Shown here: piece by piece, positions 33,105-42,756 of the stretch
Layout: every line of letters begins with the position of its first letter
Position numbering within the stretch: position 1 is the first letter of the stretch
NCBI RefSeq assembly: GCF_046244365.1
Contig: NZ_CP176395.1
Span: 7,192,001 to 7,256,000, forward strand
Source: Paenibacillus_V sp046244365
GTDB taxonomy: Bacteria > Bacillota > Bacilli > Paenibacillales > NBRC-103111
Reading direction: 5' to 3'
Length of the DNA: 64,000 nt
Program-made: the position numbers and the translations under genes
The notes under the pieces: generated by a model
Databases searched by the model: none
Told to the model about the DNA's origin: nothing
The model's input: the letters and a program-made list of their open reading frames with translations, nothing else

Positions 33105-33437
33105 GCTTGCCCTCCCGGCTTCATCTTCTTTACCAAGGATACACGGCTTCGCCGTCTTTTTGGCGGCGCGTTTACCGAGAAATATCAGTCTTGTATAATG
33201 TGAAACAAATAAATTCTGATATTATCCATAGAGCCGCTGCGCTATGTCTTCATGCGTATAGCGAAGCAGCTCCTCTTGTAGGTCTAGCGTCACTAAAAAA
33301 AGAAAGCGTTTACAATATAGTGCCGGCACCGGCTTACGTTGCCGCTTGTTCGGCTCCATTCCCGCATGATCCGTAATCATCGGGTAAATGGCTTTACAAT
33401 ACCGCAATCGCACGACACGACGCTCCTCTGCTTCCTG
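33105..33437. other. Intergenic region with cre-like site
   Basis: 333 bases between the lyase-like stop and the FAD oxidoreductase start. It contains a near-consensus cre site (separate entry). A 63-residue minus frame at 33222-33413 has no ribosome binding site and no recognisable domain, so it was not called. Confidence 0.5.
33301..33314. promoter_or_regulatory. Candidate catabolite-responsive element (cre)
   Basis: AGAAAGCGTTTACA, one mismatch from the CcpA cre consensus (TGAAAGCGTTTACA form). It is about 200 bases upstream of the FAD oxidoreductase gene and beyond the end of the lyase-like gene, consistent with glucose repression of this locus. Confidence 0.5.
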
Positions 33438-34532
33438 CTACTTGCGGTCGCTTATGTCCATAATGCCGACCCAAAGCCCATCATGCTTATCGGAAAAGGT
33501 GAAGGTGATCTTGCGGCTGTCCGGGCTAAACGAAGGATGCGGGTGTCCGGGATGCATGCCGCGGCATGGCAGTTCGCATAACAGCTCGGATCGTTTCGTA
33601 ACCGTGTCGATCAGCACGATTTTGGAGATGCCGGGCTCCTGCGTATCCGCAGCCGCATATCGGCCGTCGGGACTGATGCCGACATGCCAATACCTGTAAT
33701 CGCCGTTGACGAATTCGTGCCGCTCGCCCCGCTTATCCGTGAAATAGACGCCTGTCGGTTTATCCGGACTGTGCGGATATTTCACGAAATATAGCCCGCT
33801 TCCGTCGAACGCCCATATTTCGTGCCCCACGTATTCCACATGCCGTCCGCTTTCGTCCTTCTTCTGCGGAAAGACGTTGTGCGTTTCCCCGGTTCGCATA
33901 TCGATTACCCATAACCGGTCCGGTATGTGCTCCGTCTTGCCCTCGTGGCTATAAAACACCAGTTCCGGGTCGACCGGATTGACCATGGCATGGTTCGCCA
34001 CCGGGTACGGCTGGGCAAACATCGGACGTATCGCCTCTCGTATGACCCCGCTTGCCGTATCGACCGTACCGATTACCCAGTCTATCTCACTTGGCACAGA
34101 AGCCTCGGATGCCTCGTGCCGCTCGCTCCAATAGACGCCGAGCGTCTTGCCGTCGTTCGTAATCGATAGAGGCCCGTCGAAGGAGCAATGCTCCTTCAGC
34201 CTGCAAACCGTGCGCCGTGCCCCGCTCCAAGCCTCGATGGCATACAGCTCGTTCTTATCGAATACATACAGGATGTCGTCGCACGAAACGACGCCGCGTC
34301 CCCACTCGAGACCCTCTTCGAGCACCTGCGACTCGCCCGTTTCCGTATCGAAGCGCACGACGCTTCCCTTCCAATTATCCCGGTCGATATTCGTGTGCAC
34401 GATCAAATGCCGGCTGTCCGACAGCCACGTCATCGCGGAAAAATATTGATGAGCCGTATCGCACCCTTCGCTCCCGATCGCGAGGATCGGCAGTCCCGTG
34501 ATGCCGTCCGTAAACGATGCTTTCGTCAGCAT
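33438..34532 (-). CDS. Oligogalacturonate lyase-like beta-propeller (PL22 type)
   Basis: A 364-residue cytosolic beta-propeller without signal peptide. YVGHEIWAFDGSGLYFVKYP and the C-terminal HPGHPHPSFSPDSRKITFTFSD match the metal-binding blade region of oligogalacturonate lyases (PL22), where histidines of HPHPSF ligate manganese. Such enzymes split unsaturated digalacturonate to keto-sugar acids. The rest of the chain is divergent, so a related but different glycan lyase is possible. It follows the membrane AraC gene by 13 bases and sits between two ABC loci that look pectin-directed. Confidence 0.65.
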   Translation of the reverse strand: MLTKASFTDGITGLPILAIGSEGCDTAHQYFSAMTWLSDSRHLIVHTNIDRDNWKGSVVRFDTETGESQVLEEGLEWGRGVVSCDDILYVFDKNELYAIEAWSGARRTVCRLKEHCSFDGPLSITNDGKTLGVYWSERHEASEASVPSEIDWVIGTVDTASGVIREAIRPMFAQPYPVANHAMVNPVDPELVFYSHEGKTEHIPDRLWVIDMRTGETHNVFPQKKDESGRHVEYVGHEIWAFDGSGLYFVKYPHSPDKPTGVYFTDKRGERHEFVNGDYRYWHVGISPDGRYAAADTQEPGISKIVLIDTVTKRSELLCELPCRGMHPGHPHPSFSPDSRKITFTFSDKHDGLWVGIMDISDRK

Positions 34533-34545
34533 CGTTATCGCCTCC

Positions 34546-36879
34546 CTATTCGGTATCGCCGCTTTCCTTTCGCGCGGCTTGCTCCCGTTCCCGGTATTCG
34601 CCCGGCGTAAAGCCGGTGCTTTTCTTGAAAATTCGCACGAAGCTGTTAACGTTCGTATAGCCGACCGCTCCGGATACGTCCCGGATTAGCATATCGCTGC
34701 CTGCGAGCAGCTCCTTCGCCTTCCTCATGCGTATATCCATCAAATAATCGATGAAATTCCGTTCCGTTTGCTCCTTAAATAGCCGGCTCACATGCGACAC
34801 GCTCAGCTTGAACTCGCTTGCCAAATAATTGAGCGACAAATCGCTGTGCATATAATGGGCATCGATAAACGCGGTGATCCGTTCGACAACGTCGTTCCGC
34901 TCCCGGCTGCCCCGTTTCTCCTCAAGCTGGTCCGCGTACCTGCCCAACTGCTCGTTCACGTAATCCGACAACTGACGAATGTTCTCATACTGGCTGAGCA
35001 AGTCGAACAGCCTGTGCGAAGGCGCCTCCTCAAGCAGCGCAGGATCGATCTCGCCGACCGCTTTGGCCGCCTTCATCATAAACTGAACGACGAGCTGCCG
35101 GATCATATCGGGTGCGGCGCCGCTGCCGGCCATCTCGCCGAACCAGCGTTCCGTCTGCTTCGCCATCTTCTCGCGGTCCGTCAGCCGGAGGGAGTCGACG
35201 ATCGTATCGGTCATTCCCAGCAGCCTCATAAATTCGCCGCCCGCCGGCTCCCGAATATCCTCGCTGGAGATGATCGTGTTGCCGCCGAGAATCATCTTGT
35301 ACGACAGCGCCGACAAGGCGTCGTGATAAGATTGCTGCAGCGTATCGATCCCTTGCGTCAAGCGGCCCAGTCCGATCGAAACCGTCCGTTTGAACTGCTC
35401 CTCCACATAGCTCTTGATCAGCTCGGCAACCGCCAATGCCCGCAGAACGTTCGCTTCGGCGTCCGCTTCGGCAAAGCTGACGATGAAGACGACGAGACCG
35501 TCCCTTGCTTCAATGGCGACACCCAAGCATTCGGTGTTGATCATCTCTTCCGCTACATTGCATAGCGCATAGCAATACAAATGAAGATCCTGCTTCGTGG
35601 CGATCTCCGACTTCCGGTCGAATTCCGCAGCCATCGCCATCATATGCCCGGCATATAGCGGGAATCCGATCGCTTCAAGGCTCGGCAGCAGCTCCCCCGG
35701 ATTTTTACGCGCGCCGATCAAAGCGTCCATCGCCAGCCGCCATTTGATAATCGGCTGCGTTTCGAGCATTTGCCGGAACATCCGGTCGCTGTCAGCCAAA
35801 ATATGCGACAAAGACGTTTCGATGCCGCCGAACTCGTCGTCCGCCGCATGCTCGGATTTTCGTTCATAGGCGCGGTACGCTTGCAGCTGCTTGGTCACAT
35901 TGGAGAGCACCCGGTTGACCGGCCTGAACATCCAGCTGTTTACTACGGCCGACATGGCCCCGGCAAGCAGCAGAAGAACGACGGAAATCACGAGAAGCGT
36001 GTTCCGTACCCTAACGAGCGGTTTGCTTAGCTCCGCGTCGGATACCACGCTAACGATTTTCCAGCCCGTATAAGGGCTCTTCATGTAAAACACCGTTCTG
36101 CCGATCCCGTTCATTTTGGCGCTGAACTGCCCTTCGTCCCGCTCCCTCATGTCTTTGGTCCAGACGGTCTCGCCGGCCTGCGATCCGATCAACGATTTAT
36201 CCTCATGACTGATAATCGTTCCATTCGCATCGACAATAAACATGTAGCCGAGAGAAGGATCGATCGCATTTTTAATCAGGTTGAAGATGGACAGCTCGTC
36301 GATATTGACGGCAACCGCGCCCTTTCGGTACCCCTCCGCGTGCGTAAGCGGGTACGAGCGAATAAGCGTCATCACGTTATGCCAAATCGTTCCCGAATCG
36401 TCCAGGGACAGCTTTCTTGTGCCGATTAGCTGATAAAAATTCTTGTAATGCTCGAAGGCGTTGATCAAGCGGTAGTCGATGCCCGATTCCCGCTGCTGAA
36501 ACGGGTTGGTCTGCGACCAGCGCTTCTTAGCGTACGAATACAGATCGATCGAAAAAATGATGTCGTTGCTGAGCAAAATATCGCCGATTCGGTTGTTGAT
36601 CGCGATACTGTCCTGCTGATCGGCGGAGTCGTCCTCCATGAACACCCACATATCCCGGCTGCGCAAAAATTGAATCGCCTCGGAATCGACAGCCTTCAGG
36701 ACCAGCAGCAGCTTGCCGTTTACCTCGCGGAGCAGCGACATGTTCGTTCGCCGGACTTCTGCCTGCAGGTGATCGGTCGTGATGAAATAAGACAGGCCTG
36801 CCGTCGAAACGATGCAAAGGCTCAGAAAAAGCAAAATGATCGTGATCGCAAGCTTCGAATGGCTCCGCTTTGCTATCAT
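34546..36879 (-). CDS. Membrane-anchored AraC-family regulator
   Basis: A 777-residue one-component regulator: an N-terminal membrane helix (about 10-32), an extracellular dCache-like domain of about 260 residues, a second helix (about 295-320, LLVISVVLLLLAGAMSAV), a HAMP-like cytoplasmic linker, a long middle domain and a C-terminal AraC DNA-binding pair (LSLNYLASEFKLSVSHVSRLFKEQTERNFIDYL, then MLIRDVSGAVGYTNVNSFVRIFKKSTGFTP). It thus senses outside and binds DNA directly, without kinase or receiver domains. It lies just after the solute-binding protein gene of the first importer and probably controls it. Confidence 0.9.
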   Translation of the reverse strand: MIAKRSHSKLAITIILLFLSLCIVSTAGLSYFITTDHLQAEVRRTNMSLLREVNGKLLLVLKAVDSEAIQFLRSRDMWVFMEDDSADQQDSIAINNRIGDILLSNDIIFSIDLYSYAKKRWSQTNPFQQRESGIDYRLINAFEHYKNFYQLIGTRKLSLDDSGTIWHNVMTLIRSYPLTHAEGYRKGAVAVNIDELSIFNLIKNAIDPSLGYMFIVDANGTIISHEDKSLIGSQAGETVWTKDMRERDEGQFSAKMNGIGRTVFYMKSPYTGWKIVSVVSDAELSKPLVRVRNTLLVISVVLLLLAGAMSAVVNSWMFRPVNRVLSNVTKQLQAYRAYERKSEHAADDEFGGIETSLSHILADSDRMFRQMLETQPIIKWRLAMDALIGARKNPGELLPSLEAIGFPLYAGHMMAMAAEFDRKSEIATKQDLHLYCYALCNVAEEMINTECLGVAIEARDGLVVFIVSFAEADAEANVLRALAVAELIKSYVEEQFKRTVSIGLGRLTQGIDTLQQSYHDALSALSYKMILGGNTIISSEDIREPAGGEFMRLLGMTDTIVDSLRLTDREKMAKQTERWFGEMAGSGAAPDMIRQLVVQFMMKAAKAVGEIDPALLEEAPSHRLFDLLSQYENIRQLSDYVNEQLGRYADQLEEKRGSRERNDVVERITAFIDAHYMHSDLSLNYLASEFKLSVSHVSRLFKEQTERNFIDYLMDIRMRKAKELLAGSDMLIRDVSGAVGYTNVNSFVRIFKKSTGFTPGEYREREQAARKESGDTE

Positions 36880-36953
36880 GCCTCTGCCCCCCGGTTTATC
36901 GAAGAAGGAGGAAATAACGGGACCACGCGGGTCCGGTTATTTCCGCTATCGAA

Positions 36954-38549
36954 TTATTTGAAACTCGCTTTATTTTTCTCGTACCATTCCTGCGCCAGCT
37001 GATCCGCCTTGTCTCCGCCGGCGTTCTTGTACTCCTTGCGCATCATGTCGAGCGCCTGCTCCGGCGTAATGTCGCCTTTGACGATCGCTCTCGTGCGAAT
37101 CTCGTCCAGCTTCGGCCCTACGCTTGCAAACACGTTATTGATTTCCGGCATATTCGGCACGTATGGGATATCCCGGCGGAACGGCACGCTGAGCGCCGAA
37201 TTGATCGCTTCGACGTTCATTTTGGCCCAGCGCTGAGAAAGCGGATCCTGAGCGGCTTTGACCATCAAGTCCTCCGGCTTGAACGTCTTGGCGTCATCCT
37301 TGACGATCGCATATTCGCTGGCGTACGCCACTTCCTTCTTGAATTTGTCCGCGTCGATCACTTGAGGAACGCCGTTCACCAATTTGTAATGCGTGTTCTC
37401 CACGCCGTTCTTCAGCGCAAACCAGCCTTTATCCATCAGCCAGTCAAGGTATGCCATCGCCGCCTTCGGATTTTTCATATCCTTGTTGAACGCCACGTAA
37501 ATATTTGCCGGGGTTTCCTGGTAATATCCGAACTTGCCGTACTTGGTCGAGAAGGCGGCCAGCGGCACCGGATTCGCTTCCGGAACGTTCTTCATCAAAT
37601 CCTTCATGAAGCCGTCTATGCCGTTGCCGACCGTGCCGATCAGAATGCCCGTTTTGCCTTGCGCCCAGTCGCTCATCATCTTCTGGCTGTTCTTATCGGT
37701 CAAATATTCCTTGTCGATATACCCGTTCTCATACAGCTTTCTTTCAAATGAAATCGCCCCTACATTGCGGTCCACAAATCTGGCGTTGGCAATTTTGCCC
37801 CCTTCGAGGTACCATTGGGTGCTGTGCGTCGCATATAGGCCGCTGATGACGTTGGGCCAAACGTACATCGAAACGACAGGCGCGCTTGCATTCCCGGAAA
37901 GCCCTTTGTCCTTGAACGCCTTCACGACCGCGAAAAATTCCTCCTCCGTCGTCGGCGCCTTCATCCCTGCCTTGTCCAGCCAATCCTGCCGGATCCACAT
38001 ACCGGCGTTGGCTAAGCCGTTCGTTGGCCGTTTCGTCGTGATCCCGTATAGTTTGCCGTCGAACGTCATAAGCGGCTTCAAATCCGGATTTTCGCTAATA
38101 TATTTCTTCAGTACCGTGCTGTATTTCTCTATATAATCGTCAATTGGTTGAATGACGCCCTGCGTGACGAGCGTTCCGATATAATTGCGGTCGAATTCCC
38201 AGATCAGGTCCGGCGCTTCGCCGGAGGCAATCAGCGTATTCAGCTTTTCCTGAGCCTGGTTGCGGGGAACCGGAACGTATTTCACCTGGATGCCCGATTG
38301 TTCCTGAATCCACTTGGTCCATCGGTTCTGCTCATAGGAGCCTTCGTCTGCGGCGACGGCGCCCCGGTCGTACATGGACACGCTGACGGCCTTCGGAAGC
38401 TTATCGTATTTGTCTTCCGTCTTGCCTGCAGCGGACGGCGCCGGACTGCCGCTCGCGCCTTCCTCCGTTTTGCCGCAGCCGGCTAAAGCCACTCCCAGCG
38501 TCAATGCCAAAGCCGCCGAGCCTAACACCCATCGTTTAGATCTCTTCAT
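36954..38549 (-). CDS. Sugar ABC transporter solute-binding lipoprotein (system 1)
   Basis: A 531-residue extracellular binding protein of the CUT1 family. Lipoprotein signal peptide with lipobox ALAGC, then the low-complexity linker KTEEGASGSPAPSAAG. Typical features follow: ASGEAPDLIWEFDRN, WIRQDWLDKAGMKAPTTEEEFFAVVKAFKD and a C-terminal DGKLYGI-containing fold of oligosaccharide-binding size. GGAGG precedes the ATG at 7 bases. It is downstream of both permease genes, with a short GGCGCTTAAGCGCC palindrome and a TATAAT box in the 80-base gap, which may give it extra, separate expression. Confidence 0.92.
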   Translation of the reverse strand: MKRSKRWVLGSAALALTLGVALAGCGKTEEGASGSPAPSAAGKTEDKYDKLPKAVSVSMYDRGAVAADEGSYEQNRWTKWIQEQSGIQVKYVPVPRNQAQEKLNTLIASGEAPDLIWEFDRNYIGTLVTQGVIQPIDDYIEKYSTVLKKYISENPDLKPLMTFDGKLYGITTKRPTNGLANAGMWIRQDWLDKAGMKAPTTEEEFFAVVKAFKDKGLSGNASAPVVSMYVWPNVISGLYATHSTQWYLEGGKIANARFVDRNVGAISFERKLYENGYIDKEYLTDKNSQKMMSDWAQGKTGILIGTVGNGIDGFMKDLMKNVPEANPVPLAAFSTKYGKFGYYQETPANIYVAFNKDMKNPKAAMAYLDWLMDKGWFALKNGVENTHYKLVNGVPQVIDADKFKKEVAYASEYAIVKDDAKTFKPEDLMVKAAQDPLSQRWAKMNVEAINSALSVPFRRDIPYVPNMPEINNVFASVGPKLDEIRTRAIVKGDITPEQALDMMRKEYKNAGGDKADQLAQEWYEKNKASFK

Positions 38550-38629
38550 ACCATGACCTCCCACAAAGATTGATTATATCATAAGGCGCTTAAGCGCCGT
38601 TATGAGCCGAATGCTAGAATGCTAGAAGG

Positions 38630-39496
38630 CTACCCTTTCACGGAACCCATGAGGACGCCTTTCACAAAATACTTTTGCAGGAACGGGTAGATGAGCAGGA
38701 TCGGCAGCGAGGCCAGCATGGCCGCGCCTGCGCGCACGCCCTCCGGCGGCAAAGCATTGCTTGCGTCCGTATCTCCAAGCAGCAGCGCGGGATCGAGGTT
38801 GTCGATCATCTGGTAGAGCTTGACCATAAGCGACATCTTGTCCGAGCTTTTGATAAAGATGAGCACGTTGTAATAAGCGTTCCACCAGCCGACCGCGTAA
38901 AAAAGCGTTAACGCGGCGATTACGGGAAGCGCAAGCGGCAGGACGATCCGCACAAGCACCGTCCAATCCTTCGCCCCGTCGATAGACGCCGACTCCTCCA
39001 GTTCGTTCGGGAGACCCTCGTAGAACGTCTTCAGAACGAACAAGTTGTACGTACTGATGAGCCCAGGCAGCCACAGCGACCAGTACGTGTTCATCAGCCC
39101 CAAGCTTTTAATAAGCAGAAACTGGGGAATAAGCCCCCCGCTGAAAAGCATGGTGAAAATAATCATGCCGAGCACCGGCCCCCGGCCGCGCAAATCCGCC
39201 TTGGACAAAGGGTAAGCGGCCATAATGGTAACCAGCATATTCAGCGAGGTGCCGACGATCGTAATCAGAGCCGTATTTTTCATCGCAACGAATAGCTGCC
39301 CGTCATCGATCAAATTGCGGTAGGCATCCCAGGTGAAATCCCGGGGCCATACCGATACATAGCCGGACCGAATCGCTTCACCGGAGCTGAGAGAAACCGC
39401 CAACACGTTCAGAAACGGAAACAAAGTCGAGAAGGTGCACACTGCCAAGAAGAGGTATAGGATTCCCCGGGTCAAGCGTCCTTTCCTTACAGCCAT
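38630..39496 (-). CDS. Sugar ABC permease, MalG/LplC type (system 1)
   Basis: A 288-residue membrane protein with six helices. The cytoplasmic EAA loop is ELEESASIDGAKDWTVLVRIVLPLALPVI, the docking site for the shared MsmX-type ATPase. Ends KYFVKGVLMGSVKG, a tail shared with the other MalG-type permeases of the window. AGGAG lies 9 bases before the ATG. It starts 49 bases after the first permease stop. Confidence 0.92.
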   Translation of the reverse strand: MAVRKGRLTRGILYLFLAVCTFSTLFPFLNVLAVSLSSGEAIRSGYVSVWPRDFTWDAYRNLIDDGQLFVAMKNTALITIVGTSLNMLVTIMAAYPLSKADLRGRGPVLGMIIFTMLFSGGLIPQFLLIKSLGLMNTYWSLWLPGLISTYNLFVLKTFYEGLPNELEESASIDGAKDWTVLVRIVLPLALPVIAALTLFYAVGWWNAYYNVLIFIKSSDKMSLMVKLYQMIDNLDPALLLGDTDASNALPPEGVRAGAAMLASLPILLIYPFLQKYFVKGVLMGSVKG

Positions 39497-39545
39497 CCAA
39501 CATCACTCCTAACTATGATCGAAACGCCCCCGGCCATGTTCTTCG

Positions 39546-40511
39546 CTACCATAACGCGCGCTCTCCCATCGCCCGTATGACGCGATTTACCGATAGCACC
39601 AGTACTAGGCCCACGAGAGATTGAATCAATCCGATAGCGGTCGTGTAGCTGTATTGAAGGTTGACGAGGCCGAGTCTGTAGATGTAGGTGCTCATGACGT
39701 CCGAGACGCTGGTTACCATCGGGTTCGTCAGCACCCATACGTGCTCGAAGCCGACGTCGAGCATGCGGCCCATTTGCAGAACGAGCATAAGCGCAATCGT
39801 GCTTCGGATACCCGGAAGCGTCACATGCCAAATTTGCCGCATCTTGCCTCCCCCATCCATACGGGCCGCCTCATAAAGATGCGGGTCGATGCTCGACATG
39901 GCCGCCAAATAGAGAATGGTACCGAACCCCGCATCCCGCCATATGCCCGAGAACACGTAAACGAGCGGCCACCAAAAGGTGCTTCCCATAAAATAAACCG
40001 GGTCGAGTCCGAACGCCTTCAAGACATAATTGATAAACCCGGAGCCGGGGGACAGAAGTCCGATGACGATCGTGCCTAGAATAATCCAGGACAAAAAGTG
40101 CGGCAAATACAGCAAGTTCTGTACGACTCGCTTGTACCATTCCACCCGCACTTCATTTATCACGATGGCGAGCGCGATCGGCACGGGAAACCCGATGCAG
40201 AGAGAGTACACATTCAGCAGCAGCGTGTTGCGGATGATCTTCCACAGATCGCTGCTGTGCAGCAGCCGACTGAAATGCTCCAGCCCCACCCATTTGCTTC
40301 CCCAAATGCCGTCGGCCAGCCGAAACTCCTTAAAGGCGATGATTTCTCCGTATAAAGGGAAGTACTTGAAGACGATAAAGTAAGCGATTACGGGGACGAG
40401 CAGCATATAAAGAAACGGTCTGCGCTTCAGATCCTTCCATAACGATCTTCGCGAAGCTTTCGCGAGGGCACGTTCGGGGCTTCCGGCATCCACAGTTCGT
40501 TGTGCAAGCAT
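39546..40511 (-). CDS. Sugar ABC permease, UgpA/LplB type (system 1)
   Basis: A 321-residue permease with six membrane helices and a cytoplasmic N-terminal extension rich in basic residues. The EAA loop is HLYEAARMDGGGKMRQIWHVTLPGI. First gene of importer system 1 (permease, permease, binding protein). AAAGGAAGG precedes the ATG. No ATPase gene is nearby, as is usual where one MsmX/MsmK-type ATPase serves many CUT1 importers. Confidence 0.92.
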   Translation of the reverse strand: MLAQRTVDAGSPERALAKASRRSLWKDLKRRPFLYMLLVPVIAYFIVFKYFPLYGEIIAFKEFRLADGIWGSKWVGLEHFSRLLHSSDLWKIIRNTLLLNVYSLCIGFPVPIALAIVINEVRVEWYKRVVQNLLYLPHFLSWIILGTIVIGLLSPGSGFINYVLKAFGLDPVYFMGSTFWWPLVYVFSGIWRDAGFGTILYLAAMSSIDPHLYEAARMDGGGKMRQIWHVTLPGIRSTIALMLVLQMGRMLDVGFEHVWVLTNPMVTSVSDVMSTYIYRLGLVNLQYSYTTAIGLIQSLVGLVLVLSVNRVIRAMGERALW

Positions 40512-40671
40512 GCTTCGTTCACCTTCCTTTCTGATGGGTCAGCCTGTTGCGGTTCGGCTTGGTCCCACCATAACAACCGCCATCTCCCCCGGAAAGCTCC
40601 ACTTTTTGCGGCCCCTCGCTTCTTTTGCCCGAACGGGTATGCACGTTTTGCTCCGATACGCTTTTCATGAC

Positions 40672-40698
40672 AAAAACCCGAGCGCTGTGCGCCCGGGT
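40672..40698 (-). terminator. Rho-independent terminator after the GH28-like gene
   Basis: Minus strand ACCCGGGCGC, 3-base loop, GCGCTCGGGT (10 bp, one G-T pair) followed by TTTT. It separates importer systems 1 and 2. Confidence 0.85.
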
Positions 40699-40748
40699 CT
40701 TAATAAAAATGCTTTCTTCCGCTATCCGTACCGTAAATCGACTGGACT

Positions 40749-42713
40749 CTACTCAAATGTTAAATCCCCATACTGACCTTTGGCTTCTATATACGCCTCC
40801 ATGTTGTTCTTGGACAATTCCGTACCGTTAAGTTTAACATTGGTAAACCGGATATCCCGCACGTTATGCAGGTCGTCAACGCCGTGAATCAACGATTTGC
40901 GCGGAAGCTTGCCGCGATAGAAGACATCTTCAAAGGTGATGCCGCTCACGGAACCAAGCGGTACGCCAGGTACGAATTCATCCGTCTTGATCTGAAACAG
41001 CATGGAGTCCTCGGGAACTTCGAACTCGTCGATTCGGATATTTTTAAAGCGAACATTGCTTATCTTATTTCCGCCTGTAGCCCAGAGTTGAATGGCGCCG
41101 TTATATTTATTCAGATCCCATACGCCGCGCTGATTCAAGATATGGATATTTTCAAAGCTTACTTGATCGATTGAAGCGTTCGGCGTGGTGCCCAAGCCCA
41201 GCAATATGGGGCGTGCGTTGTCGGCCCAGAATATCGAATCCTTAACCGTAATATTCGATGTCTCCCCGTAATGGTACATGACCAAATTATCGTCGGTCGT
41301 TCTTATAAATACGCCTGAAACACGAGCGTTTTTGCTGCCCGATAGGTGGATGCCGTCAGCATTTACCATGGAGCCGAAAAAATTGATGTTCTGGATCGTC
41401 GTTTGGTCCGTAAAGTTCATCACAACCGACCACATGGGGTAATCGATCAGCGTAATGCCTTCCAGCTTGGAATTGGCGCTTTTCGTAATCCAGATCGCTC
41501 CGCTTCGCCCCTCGGCGTACGTTCTGGGCCGCAAAAGATCTCCGCCATACAGGATGCCGCGCCCCCGGATCGTGATATTGTTCCGGTCATCTGCGGAAAT
41601 TGCCCCCTTAACGACCGACCCCGGCGCCAAATAAACGGTCGTGTCGCTTTGACTGACGTAAAACGCTTCACCCGCATGCCAATTGCCATAACCCGTAGAC
41701 GACATATAAAAAGTGGACTCGTTGCCATCGACGACTTTTTCATAGCCCGGGAAAGCTCCTCTTACCGCTTTGCCCTTTGCGATGTTCGTCGAATCGCCGT
41801 TCTTATAGAGCCTGAACTCGCTTGCTATAGAGGCCATGACATAATGGCTGGAACCGGTATTGCCGAGCAGGGTGAGCTTTACATATCTGGCCTTCACGTT
41901 TTTCAAAATATCGGTAACGGTTCCTTCCATCCGGTTCTCGCGTCCGTCGTATATTTGCACATACGGATCCTCCGCTTTCTCCTTGGCCTCGATGAGGAAA
42001 CGCTGCGGTCCTTTGGCAAACCACTGGGAGTCGGTAAGCGGCTGCACGAAATCGAACTTTTCCAGTTGAAAGACGTCCCCGAGATCAAGTTCAACCCACA
42101 TGCCCTTAGGCAGCTCATGTTCTCCAGGCGTAAAGTAATACGTATTTTTGCCGGCCGGCAAATAAAGCGGGACAGGATCGCCCGGATGTACGACATACAC
42201 GTTCTCTGCATCCGGTGAGGGGGCGTCTTTTTCAGGCGTGTTGGAAAGGATGTGCAAATTCCCTTCGCTCCAGCTGCCGTTTACCATGATCGTAGGCTTT
42301 AAAGGCGCCTTGTCATCCTGGGTGAGCGTAAAGTATAGGATGTGCTTACCTTTTTTTCTGGCATTGATTGGATAGGAGCTCGGCCGAATTTCAAATTCCT
42401 TTATTTCCGCCGGATGATACGTCACCTTAAATTCTACCGTACCGGTAAAGTCAAGGTTCACCATGGCCGCGTCCGTAGGAACGTCCTGCTCCTTCTGCTC
42501 GCCGTTCTTGACATTATATACGTAAAGCTCCTTCCAGGCTTTCTTCCCATCCCCGCGCACCCATACCGAGAAGCTGTCGTTTTTCTCTTTCCAGTCGGGC
42601 GTTTCCCAAGTAACGACTTCCGCCGGGACCTTCTGTTTTTGCGGCTTTGCGGCAAGCGCCTCTCCATTGACCAACAGAGCTGCCATCAAGAACACCATCA
42701 TCAACACCTTCAT
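40749..42713 (-). CDS. Secreted GH28-like beta-helix glycosidase
   Basis: A 654-residue protein with a signal peptide (MKVLMMVFLMAALLVNGEALA). Residues up to about 330 form beta-rich domains, including a discoidin-like segment (ARYVKLTLLGNTGSSHYVMASIASEFRLY). The C-terminal half is a right-handed beta-helix with FGSMVNADGIHLSGSKNARV and RTTDDNLVMYH; the NADGIH and DD positions correspond to the catalytic aspartates of GH28 polygalacturonases, though the GHG motif is not seen. It probably cuts a pectic or similar glycan outside the cell, feeding importer system 2, whose operon it closes. Confidence 0.78.
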   Translation of the reverse strand: MKVLMMVFLMAALLVNGEALAAKPQKQKVPAEVVTWETPDWKEKNDSFSVWVRGDGKKAWKELYVYNVKNGEQKEQDVPTDAAMVNLDFTGTVEFKVTYHPAEIKEFEIRPSSYPINARKKGKHILYFTLTQDDKAPLKPTIMVNGSWSEGNLHILSNTPEKDAPSPDAENVYVVHPGDPVPLYLPAGKNTYYFTPGEHELPKGMWVELDLGDVFQLEKFDFVQPLTDSQWFAKGPQRFLIEAKEKAEDPYVQIYDGRENRMEGTVTDILKNVKARYVKLTLLGNTGSSHYVMASIASEFRLYKNGDSTNIAKGKAVRGAFPGYEKVVDGNESTFYMSSTGYGNWHAGEAFYVSQSDTTVYLAPGSVVKGAISADDRNNITIRGRGILYGGDLLRPRTYAEGRSGAIWITKSANSKLEGITLIDYPMWSVVMNFTDQTTIQNINFFGSMVNADGIHLSGSKNARVSGVFIRTTDDNLVMYHYGETSNITVKDSIFWADNARPILLGLGTTPNASIDQVSFENIHILNQRGVWDLNKYNGAIQLWATGGNKISNVRFKNIRIDEFEVPEDSMLFQIKTDEFVPGVPLGSVSGITFEDVFYRGKLPRKSLIHGVDDLHNVRDIRFTNVKLNGTELSKNNMEAYIEAKGQYGDLTFE

Positions 42714-42756
42714 CGTATCCCATCCTCCCCGTATCCTATAGAGTAGATCCGCAGCC

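Noticed and set aside
33222..33413. 63-residue minus-strand frame
   Set aside because: No ribosome binding site and no recognised domain; covers a cre-like site.
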